A stretch of 64,000 bases of DNA from NCBI GenBank assembly GCA_949358305.1, contig OX442315.1, positions 7,156,427 through 7,220,426 of the forward strand. Direction: 5' to 3'. This DNA is from Strigamia acuminata. Its lineage: Eukaryota > Arthropoda > Chilopoda > Geophilomorpha > Linotaeniidae. Below the pieces are notes generated by a model, which was given only the letters and a program-made list of their open reading frames with translations, was not told the DNA's origin and did no database searches. Of this stretch, positions 54,901 through 64,000 are shown piece by piece. Within the stretch, counting starts at the first letter, position 1. Each line of letters begins with the position of its first letter. The translations under genes and the position numbers were made by a program.

Positions 54901-57900
54901 CTTGAATCCGATATTAACTAAAAAATTTTAGTTAAAACAGACAAATAGATTTTCAGTTTATATTTTCATGTGAAAAGTTAAACTGACGAAATGGAAACGT
55001 TTAGTGAACTCTCTTTACTATTTTCGTTCGACAATTTAAGGAATACGAAGTATTTTAAATAAGAAATCAAAAAAGTTTCGAGTGAAATAAGAATACAGAT
55101 ATTTTTTTCGAAGTTTGTTTTATTTCGAAAAGCTAAAAACATACAAGTTTAGAAGGCGGACTTCTTACGAATTTATCTTTCCACCTGAAAAAGTTAAAAC
55201 GAAGAAAACACCGCAACTATTTGGAAATATTTACAAGAAATTAAGTTTCTTGTAACTGTACGTCGACACCGATAGCCAGCGACCACGCGCCATAGCAATA
55301 CGCGTCGATCTCCGTATCAAACGCAGCAGGGAAGCTACTCAAACCTTCAACGCAAGGTGCGAACGAATGCTTGGAAATTATGGCGGACAACAGATAAAAG
55401 ACAGCGGAGAAATGTTACAGAAGGTTCGTAGAGATTTATTTAAGTGTCGCGAACTAATTTTTCCACTGCCATCGGTACCAAAGATAATTTAGTTGTTGGA
55501 GAAAAACAACACACTCCATTTCGCAGAAAAGATTTGCAAATCGAAATGAATATTACCTTTATTTGAAGGAATTAACTATTTTCACAAAAAGTACATTTTT
55601 TCCTTCGGGACAATGGAAATTAAGAAAATATAAAATGGCGGCGAATGAAGTTGCCGACCACGTAGAATAGTATTTTTTACATTGAAAGTTACGAATCACG
55701 ATAAACGCTTTCCCTCGGAAAAGTAAAAGGATTTCATTCAATCTTTCCTTTCGGAAATTTAACAGTGTTTTAAGTTTCCAACGATATTTGGGTCTCCCAA
55801 ATTTTGAGAATTTCTAAATGAAATTTAGCTGTTTGAAAAACAACGAATATTTTTAGTAATCTAATCGGACATTTTCCCACATGATTTCTTAAAACCGGAA
55901 TAACAAATCCATTTGTGGCTATGAACTTTGCCACATGAAATATTTACGGAGCGAATATTTTTTAATTGGATTGAAGCTTTAAAATCAGATAGCTGATTTA
56001 AACGAAGAAAATAAGTTTCAAAGTAATTATTTTTCTTTCGGAAAAATCAAATAAATCACCGCTGATGAAAAGTTGTATTTTTCCATTCGAAAAAACTAAG
56101 AATTGCACAAGATTTATCTTCTATTTTGAACATAGATTTTATTCGGAAAAGGAAAGATTCTAGATACATTATTTTTCTCTAAAAATTAAGAATTTAGTCA
56201 ATTTTCCTAAAGGTTAATGGAATGTCATCATATATTTCGTTCGTAATTTACGTGTTAAAGTTTAATCAGAAAAACGATTGAATATGTTTTATTTGCGATA
56301 AGTAAAAGAAAGGTTCTTTAAAAATGGAATTTCGATGCAAATCCCACAGTAAAGGGAATGTTATGTGTGAGCAATTAACGAAAAGTTGGAATAACTTCAT
56401 TTTATTTCATTCAAAAGTAGTTGTGAAAAATCAATTTCAAATATTTTTCAAAGAAAAATTATTTTTATCGGAAAAAAGTAATTTACATGTCCTCGCGCGG
56501 ACCGAGTAGTAAACTGCTTAATTGTGACATCGATACTGTTATTGTGTCACGTGTTATACGGAATTCCAAACCAGTGAATTACGAATTTTGGCGCGATAGG
56601 AATAGAAGTTTGACAGTGAAAGTTCTCCAGATTTGCCTTTTCATTTGAAAAGTTCAAATTGAGGAAATGCTGCAGCAGATGAAGGTATTTACGACAATTG
56701 AGATTTAAATATTCTTTCATTCAAAAGATAAAAGATCTCTGCAAAAACATCTCGTTATTAGAGATAAGGGGGACGAAAATTATTAAAACGAATAATCAAA
56801 GACACGTCCTTCGTAAATATCGCAAAGGAATAACTAATTGTGAAAACAATTGTCCGCTCAGGAAAAGTGGAATTTAGCTAGATATTTTCTTTCGAAAAAT
56901 CAAAGCAATTGTCATCAAAAAAGAAAGATTTGATGAATAATTTTTACCCAAAAGTCTAAAGGATTGTCGAATAGTTTTCTCCCGAAAAACAAGTACACAT
57001 TTGTACCAATAACTTTATCGTTTAAAGTAAAATTTCGAATATTTTCTTTTGGAAGATTAGAGAATTAGATAATTTTTCTCGCAAAACAAATTTAAAGAAT
57101 TTTAACGAATTTTTATTTGTTAAAAAAATTTGTTAAAAAAGGGGGAGATGGATGGTGAAAATTTATTTTTTCACACTCGAAAAATGGAATTTAAACCCGA
57201 AAAAGTAAAGACTTGGTCAAATTATTCTTCCTATTGGAAATGAATACACAATGTTGGGAATCGAAAATAGATTTCAATTACAAAGGAATGATTATTTGAA
57301 CGATAATTGAATAAGAATAAGAAAAATTGAGAGTTTGAGAAAACTTTATTAAAACTGTGGTTGTAATGATATTACACACTAAACGGAATAATCAAAGAAA
57401 AATATTTTTTGAAGAAAAGTTATTTAATTATTTGGATTGGTAAAAATCCCAAAGTTCAAGAAGATTGAAGTAAGTTTATTTTATTTTCATTTGAAAAATA
57501 CAATATTTTACGAATGTCTTCCCGAAGGAATTTTATTTTATCGGTAAAATTGAATCTCGAAGGGAACGGACTTAGTAGAGAACTACTAAATAGATGTAAC
57601 GTCCTTTATACCATTGGCCGACACTAACATCCGCCAATCAGAAGTTGGGAGATCTAGGGATCCCCAGCCCCCTGCTATTAAAGGAGGACCAGATCAGATA
57701 CTGATCATTCGCATCCAGACCAGACCAGAAGACGTGTTCCAGAGTCATCTTGACCACGCCGTCCCGATTTCAGTCACGATTCGAATTTTGTGTGCCGTGT
57801 AACCTGCAAAAGCTAACACGTGTCAAACAAACGCGAAGTTTAATTTTATTTTGTCAAAAGTAAAGTTTAGAAGTGTTTCTTGTTGAAAAGTGTATTATAT

Positions 57901-57952
57901 TCGTCTTCTTTATAAATTAAAGAATTAAAATCGTCAGATTTTGAATTTTTTT
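54901..57952 (+). other. AT-rich leader of the LARD-like element
   Basis: Three kilobases without a gene. It is full of degenerate short palindromes of the type TTTTC(n)TTCG(G/A)AAAA, for example near 55018, 56030, 56080, 56885, 56975 and 57170. AAAATGGCGGC at 55632-55642. Purine tracts AAGGGGGA near 56766 and 57140 resemble the real polypurine tract. Confidence 0.55.
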
Positions 57953-59434
57953 ATGGCTCAAAAACCATTGAATATGATCGATCCAAAAGGAAATAATAAG
58001 CAGACAAACTTAAATTTAAGTTCTGTACCACTTGGCGATCAAACAGAAAAGATTCCCGATCATTTTACTCTGTATTGTAATCGTCATGGACTGGATAAAA
58101 CCAAGTTTAAAAATATAATCGAAGCTTCAGACTATGTAAAAGCTAGGAACTGGCGAGATCGTACCCAATCTCAATCTTCACATCAAGATCCAGTACGGAA
58201 TCCACAAACATACAGCCGAAACTTAGTGAATCAAGATTCTCATACTATGTTTCAAACATCCAGTAGGGGATCTAAGTTAGAAAAGTTTAAACCACCTAAT
58301 TCGGTAGATAAGGGGGAAGAGAATTATAAACCTAATAATTCTCGTCCAGAGAGTTCGTTAACTAACCAGTCGGTTGTTCAGAACAAATTAAAACTCGTTT
58401 ACAATCGAGATCAGCTAATTTCAGTTCGATATGCTAATCCAGCTGAAGCACAACGATATGTGGCTAGCCTTAATCTGTCGATTAACCTACCGCTATCAAA
58501 AGAATTGGGAACCGTAAACAAAAGTTTTGGGCCACCAATATCAACGCAAAGGAAAGATATTCGGACTCCAAACAAACATTTGCAGTCCAATAACGTACAA
58601 CAACGTGCCCGATCGCCGATCACAAACTCATGTTTGCGGACGTATGATTTGTCTACCAAGAAGAGTCCCCAGCCAAGACAATTCTACCTAACGCCCATTT
58701 CAAATCGAAAAAAGGTCAAGCAAACTTTTCCCTTGAAAAAGTATTACCAACACGATAATGAGAATGATTTTAAACCTAAAAAAGAAAGTTTTTTGACTAA
58801 CCCACGGGAGATCCGGTATCAATTCGAACAGTATTGTAAACAATACCAGTTAAATTCAGCTGAATTTAAAAATATAAACGAAGCGCAACAATTCGTATTT
58901 CGAAATCAATACCGTAACCAACGACTAAAACCCGTCCCAGTCGTCAATCTGACGGAGATACAACAATTTGCGTCTGGAAAGCAACCCTGCAATATCCAGA
59001 ATAATTCATCTCAACGAGAGGAATTAAGAACTTCAAAAAAGCGTTTTCGGTCACCAAGTCCAGCTGGTGATGAAGAAACTTCAAGTACAAACCAACATGT
59101 TCAAAAACTGACTGAAAACCCAGGTTTCCAATCATCAGTTCCACGACTTAGAGTCAAATATAGATCCCCTCGTTTGTTGCGGGATTTCACAATTCCAAAT
59201 ATGGGTCCTTTCCACGTATGGTTTTCCAATGAGGGTCCCATTCATGTATGGTTTTCCAGAGATGACCTAAAACAAAAAGTTGGGTCGTCACGGTCATTTA
59301 CACTGCCAAGTGAGTACACTGTGTGTAACTGCCCAAAGAAAAAACGTCGAAAGAAATCAGTACAGCAGGCTGAGAGATCTCGGAAATTTGCAAATATGCG
59401 AGCTCAATATTTAGCAAAGAATCATGTTGATTAA
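57953..59434 (+). CDS. ORF of the LARD-like element, unknown repeat protein
   Basis: 493 residues from the ATG at 57953 (MAQKPLNMID); the frame starts four codons earlier only with TTG. I do not recognise the family. It is basic, Asn/Gln/Ser-rich and probably mostly disordered. Internal repeats of about 35 residues are visible: YCNRHGLDKTKFKNIIEA (about 41-58), YCKQYQLNSAEFKNINEA (about 290-307) and a weaker one with LISVRYANPAEAQRYV (about 150-170). A short tandem GPFHVWFSNE/GPIHVWFSRD lies near 420, and a basic CPKKKRRKK near the C terminus looks like a nuclear localisation or RNA-binding patch. As the only protein of the element it may be Gag-like, but no zinc knuckle is seen. Confidence 0.65.
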   Translation: MAQKPLNMIDPKGNNKQTNLNLSSVPLGDQTEKIPDHFTLYCNRHGLDKTKFKNIIEASDYVKARNWRDRTQSQSSHQDPVRNPQTYSRNLVNQDSHTMFQTSSRGSKLEKFKPPNSVDKGEENYKPNNSRPESSLTNQSVVQNKLKLVYNRDQLISVRYANPAEAQRYVASLNLSINLPLSKELGTVNKSFGPPISTQRKDIRTPNKHLQSNNVQQRARSPITNSCLRTYDLSTKKSPQPRQFYLTPISNRKKVKQTFPLKKYYQHDNENDFKPKKESFLTNPREIRYQFEQYCKQYQLNSAEFKNINEAQQFVFRNQYRNQRLKPVPVVNLTEIQQFASGKQPCNIQNNSSQREELRTSKKRFRSPSPAGDEETSSTNQHVQKLTENPGFQSSVPRLRVKYRSPRLLRDFTIPNMGPFHVWFSNEGPIHVWFSRDDLKQKVGSSRSFTLPSEYTVCNCPKKKRRKKSVQQAERSRKFANMRAQYLAKNHVD

Positions 59435-60027
59435 CATGATATGATACACAAAGATTCCCCGATTATAGTGTAAACAGAAAATCCTCTTCTAAAAATCATG
59501 ACCTCTCTTCTAAAGAAAAGGGGGACAAAATATAAAAGTTAGAATTAACAAAATTTTGAAAAGTAATGCTACATTATTAAGACAACTAGTTTAATTAAAT
59601 TAGTCAATTGTACAAAGAATACCAAGTGACTCCGGTCATGACAATTAAGGGGGACATTTTGATTCTTAAATTGTCAACTCTTATCATCTAAAAGCTATTT
59701 ATTGTATATTTATAGCGATACATCTGACTAGGCATATGAAATAAATATTTTGTGATAACACAAATGATGATTTTATGTATGACGAAAGTTTCTTCAAAAA
59801 GAAGACTTGGAAATAAATTCTGGACTTGAATTTAGGCTATTAGAAAAGATTATTTCGGCAGAAAATCAGAACTTAGATAATTCAAGTTAGTTTATGTAAA
59901 CTCAAATTCGAAATTGGAAGTCACGGTATCTCCAAGATACATCAAGTCCGAAAATAGCATTTATGCTAATTAGGAGAATAACGAAAACTCTATAAAATTT
60001 TATATAATTGTGTTATTAAGGGGGATG
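59435..60027 (+). other. 3' internal region and polypurine tract of the LARD-like element
   Basis: No gene. AAGGGGGA at 60018-60025 before the 3' LTR is the polypurine tract. Near-identical tracts followed by CA occur near 59517 (AAGGGGGACAAAAT) and 59648 (AAGGGGGACATTTT). Confidence 0.7.
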
Positions 60028-61931
60028 TGTGACGGTTTACAATGGCTATAAATGCCTATTTTCTTAGAAAGAAGCGCTGTTGCGCCATTATCATGATATC
60101 TCGAAGATATTCTGTGTAAAACTGATAAATGTCTGGAATAAAGTTATTTATGATGTTTCAAATACAAAGATGTTCGTTTATTAAGAATAAACACTCATTC
60201 CTACTTGATATCAAAGGATTCCGGCCGAATCACGAAGAGTCGTCTGCTAAAACCGCATTTGTCAATGCGCAATGTTGCCACAAGATGGCGCGATTACGAT
60301 TTAGCGGCAAATTCAAGATATGAATATAAAACATGTAAATAAATATAAAACTATATTTACTAGAATGAAACGAAGCTTTGTGAACATTAATATAAAGATA
60401 TATTAATGTCTTGTGATGTTAAATACAATGTAACTTCCATTTTCTGCGGGACAGGACATTTGGTGATCAATCGATCAACCAATAGATCTGATTGGTGGAT
60501 CCATTTCCGGTCCTGGGTATCCAGTTCCGGTTGTGGTGAGAATTAGCACATTGTTCCTCCGTATCCACTTCCGGTGATACGGGATTGGAGGGATTCGTGG
60601 AACCCATGTTCCAATTGGATAACTGGATTAATCCTTAATCCAGTCAGGTTATATAAACCCAAACAACCGGCCATTCTGCAGCTCTGTTTGATTATTTTCT
60701 GTTTGGTATTGTTACTTAAGAAATATGATTCGTTGTTCACGTAAAAAAACCTTTTGGTTCTTTGTTGATTTATTCGCAAAGAACCGTTGCATGATTCTAC
60801 AGAATCATGCCACCGCCGGCAATTGAAGTCGAAGTGCTGGGATCATTATGTTGCATAAATGTTACAGTTTACGGTTGCGACGCCGAAGGAGAACCCGCCG
60901 TTGTGCAATTCAGTATCCTCCGGACAGGACCATGTGGTCTTTCTCGGTATGAACGTATTCCGTTACCGCAAGTAGCATCGTTGCTGTTGAGAATTAGTTC
61001 CTTCACCGGATGGTGCCAAAGCAGTCTGTTTTACAGTAACCACGAGTAGCACCAAGTGTTTGGCAAGCTGATTCTCATGGTATTCGATGCCAAAGTAGTC
61101 GGTCTATTATTAGTACCGCGAGAGATAAAACTGCTGTGCGGAGCCGCGAGCTATCGACCCCTGTGTACGTGGTACCGTCAACCACTCGATGGACGACCGT
61201 GCTGCGACGCCGGGGACGCTTGATACCGTTCTGCATGGCAAGGCGTATATTCTAATCGATGGCAATTGTGTGTTGCGACGGGAAGCTTAATCTTCATTTT
61301 ATTTATAACAGCAAAACTTAAACTCGACAACCAGTTGGACCAAAATCAAGTCAGAAGACTTAATCTCATATTGAACTCAATATAACCGATAAGTTGACGA
61401 CAACTTATTCCCGAAAATATCTAAATAAGAATTCACAACGATATGAATTAAATATAATTCATAAGTGGAATATTGATAAGTAAATGAATACATTTACTTA
61501 CACCAATATCCTCCCAAAGTTGTGGCGGTGCAGACAAAGTCAACCGCAATGCTCAGATCATTCGATTTATCGACGTGCGATAGTTTACACAGCGAACCAA
61601 GGAAACCAGCGAAGCCGTATCGGACTCCAGGACACAGCCATCCGGCTTAAGATGACATCTATAATCAGGTCGAGCGATGGGGAAACCGCTCCCATATTCC
61701 AGACCCGTAGTGATATTATTCTAGGGCCAGTTGGCCAATTCTTTGTATAGTTTAATAGCTGATTTAACTTGCCAAATGTCGGCATTAGTCCTATGTATAA
61801 TTTAGCCTTGATATTATTGTTTACCAACAATAAACTGTCTTGTATTTATCTCGTATTGTATTCACTGTTTATTTATTGCGATCTCTTCCCGGTACCATTG
61901 TTAAATGGGAGTTGTGGTCGTCACCGTCACA
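60028..61931 (+). repeat. 3' LTR of the LARD-like element
   Basis: 1904 bp, same sequence as 52290-54193 wherever compared. CAAGATGGCG at 60281-60290. The Gypsy-2 pol frame resumes right of it. Confidence 0.93.
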
Positions 61932-64000
61932 ACGTACTTGTCGGAGATTCGAGGTTCTATCGTTAGCTCGTAATTTGGGTGAGCGTCCTTGACAGACTGG
62001 TACGCTCGGAGCCAATAATTGTAATAATTTTGGTCTCCTGACTCGAGTTTCTCCTTGGGTAATTCGTTTAGCTTCTTAAATTCCCATTTTCGAACGGGGT
62101 TCGGACAGTAGAAGAGGCGTGAGTCGTCCTCTCCGCAGTCGGTCTCGTCTTCGGGGTCTGAAGCTGGGGCTCGTGAGAGGGCGTCTGCCACGACGTTGAA
62201 TTTTCCGGGTCGGTATTCAATGATTAAGTCACAAGCCATTAATTCTAGCTGCCAGCGAGCCATTCTTCCGGACGGTTCCTTCAACGCCATTAACCATTTT
62301 AGGGCTTCGTGGTCGGTTTGTACGTTGAACTTGGTAAATTCCAGGTATGGTCTGAATTTTCGGATTGCCCAGACGACGGCTAGACATTCTAACTCTGTCG
62401 CATTATAATTCTTTTCGGCTGCTTGTAATTTCCGGCTGATGAACATCGTCGGGACCTCTAACATTACTCCGTCGACGTCATGCTTTTGAAGCAACGCAGC
62501 ACCTAGGCCAATTCGACTGGCGTCGGTGTGAAGAGTGAATTCTCGATTAAGATCTGGCAGGGGAATCCGTTTTACATCGATCAGCATTTGTTTTATTTTG
62601 TTAAACGATGTTTCGCAGTGGTCAGTCCATTCGAACTCTTTATCGTTGCGTAACAGATCTGTGATGGGCGCCGCGACGTCTGCCAAATTTGGGAGTAATC
62701 GATTGAAGAAATTCACCATGCCCATGAAACGTTGGACTCCTTTTACATCTTCCGGGGCGGGGAACTGGCTAATGGCCTGGGTCTTTTTCGGGTCGATGGA
62801 TAGGCCACCCGTTCCGACTGTGTAACCCAGGAATGCCAATTCTTTGCGGCAAAATTTACTTTTCCCTGGATGGATGTTTAGTCCGGCCTTTGTGAGTCGC
62901 TCCATGACGTCATTCACATGCATCAAGTGGTCTGTAAAGGTCTGAGAGACTATTACTATGTCGTCAAGATAAGCCCATGCGTATTTGTGTAAGGCGTCGC
63001 CGAGAACTTTTTCTATTAATTTTTGAAAGGTGGCGGGTGCGTTTACTAACCCGAAGGGCATTACATTAAACATCAGTCGACCCTGCGGTGCCCAAAAAGC
63101 TGTTTTCTCCTTATCCTCTTCCCGCAATTCAACCTGCCAGTAACCCTTGGACAAGTCCATGGTCGTGACCCAGTTAAATGGGGCGAGTTCTCGTAAAATT
63201 GCTTCTATTGATGGCATTTGGATGGGGTCAATGACGGTTATGGCGTTTAAAGGTCTATAATCGATGCAGAGGCGCGGTTCGGAGCCTGGTCGCATGACGA
63301 GGACAATCCTCATTCCATACTCTCCGATGGCGTGCGACACGATCCCTTTTTCGAGCAACTCGTTGCACATTGTTCTTACGATGTGTCTCTTCTGGGGATT
63401 CATAGTCTTAAAAGGCACTCGTACCGGTTTGCCCGTAACCAATTCGATCTCGTGCATTACGTAACTTGTCTTCCCTGGATCTTTATTTAAGTTCTTCGAG
63501 TGCTTCTTGAGCATTTCCTCGAGGAGTTTCGTTTGTTCTTCGCCAAGGTTGGCGTCTGCAGCCAGATTATGTATTAAATTCTCCTCCTGGAGGATAGTAT
63601 TAAATGATTTAAAATTATAGTCTTGGATGAACTTTTTAATTTCGCCTCCTCCCCATTCCTCGTCGTCCTTAGCTTTGTCTAGGAGTTCCGGAGGTATTAT
63701 GGGTAGTCGTGGGTCCTCGTGGTTGTCGATGTAATTCCACGAACGTGTGACTGGGTTGGGCTGGATGTTCATCCGTTCCATCAAATCCATTCCTATCAGC
63801 AGGATTGTGTCTCGGGTTGGTAACACGATGAAGAAATGCTTAATCGTGCCTCCTTCCCATACGAAATCGGTTGATAACGTCCCCACTGCTCTAACTTCTC
63901 CCGCTGCCGTAAGAACTCGAATATTCTCGTTCATCCCCCGTAATTTTCTCTGTATTTTTTCGTCGAGTGATTCGAATAAGTCGGTAGAGATAAACGACTG
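61932..64000 (-). CDS. pol: Gypsy-2 protease end, RT and RNase H (upstream part of pol), open at both cuts
   Basis: The frame is open from the right window edge to the insertion at 61932; the stop some 30 bases further lies in the foreign LTR. It has the C-terminal half of the protease (FIVLPTRDTILLIGMDLM), RT with [44 protein letters not shown] and YLDD, and RNase H with [16 protein letters not shown] and [13 protein letters not shown]. The protease active site is beyond the edge. No frameshift is seen. Confidence 0.92.

Larger units (their letters stand above)
52290..61931 (+). mobile_element. large non-autonomous LTR retrotransposon (LARD-like) inside Gypsy-2
   Basis: 9,642 bp: LTRs of 1904 bp that look identical, a 5.8-kb internal region with a tRNA-Gln-type primer site at its left end and a polypurine tract at its right end, one 493-codon ORF and no RT, integrase or protease. 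It is opposite in orientation to Gypsy-2. LTR ends are TGTGACGG...CCGTCACA. The target duplication is only AC or AAC, or has decayed. It must be moved by enzymes of another element. Confidence 0.88.
46482..64000 (-). mobile_element. Gypsy-2, Ty3/Gypsy retrotransposon (5' part beyond the window)
   Basis: Minus-strand order: RT/RNase H (64000-61932), integrase (52287-50638), ORF3 (50419-47305), polypurine tract, 3' LTR (47110-46482). It is related to Gypsy-1 throughout, including ORF3, but clearly another family. A non-autonomous element at 52290-61931 splits it between RNase H and integrase. It is inserted in LRR copy C. Confidence 0.93.

Overview
The window is animal nuclear DNA. It holds a six-exon RBX1 gene with introns of about 60 bp, a DEG/ENaC ion-channel gene (a metazoan family), and LTR retrotransposons primed by initiator-Met, Pro-like and Gln-like tRNAs. 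Compact introns and many LTR elements suit an invertebrate, perhaps an arthropod or another ecdysozoan, but the sequence alone does not fix the phylum. Roughly four fifths of the window is retrotransposon.

Layout, left to right. 1-5407 (-): a Ty3/Gypsy element (Gypsy-1 copy A) cut by the window edge. 5835-7088 (-): an LRR gene with a BC-box-like N terminus (copy A). 7.1-10.9 kb: repeat debris. 10945-41657 (-): one 12-exon gene encoding two DEG/ENaC channel subunits in tandem. Its intron 7 has grown to 26.3 kb through nested insertions. Copia-1 (12967-38456) entered the intron, flanked by ATTGT. Copia-2 (16410-23513, AAGGA) then entered its RT region, and Gypsy-1 copy B (24232-37737, CACT) its RNase H region. 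42676-45046: a second BC-box/LRR gene (copy B) divergent from RBX1. 46064-46481: the 3' part of a third LRR paralogue, broken by a second Gypsy family (Gypsy-2, -, 46482 to beyond the right edge). Gypsy-2 is itself split by a 9.6-kb non-autonomous LTR element (52290-61931, +) with 1.9-kb LTRs, a triplicated primer-binding region and one ORF of unknown function.

The most novel items are: (1) a third gene (ORF3) in both Gypsy families, downstream of integrase, split by one intron at the same place and lacking env features; (2) the two-subunit DEG/ENaC gene, whose halves share the same series of intron phases; (3) two tandem A AAA AAC slippery heptamers at the Gypsy-1 gag/pol junction; (4) the decamer CAAGATGGCG (YY1-like) in all five retroelement families; (5) the triplicated tRNA-Gln-like primer site. 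On the host side, the LRR proteins look like CUL2-type substrate receptors and RBX1 is the RING subunit of such ligases, so the divergent pair at 42.7-45.0 kb may serve one pathway.
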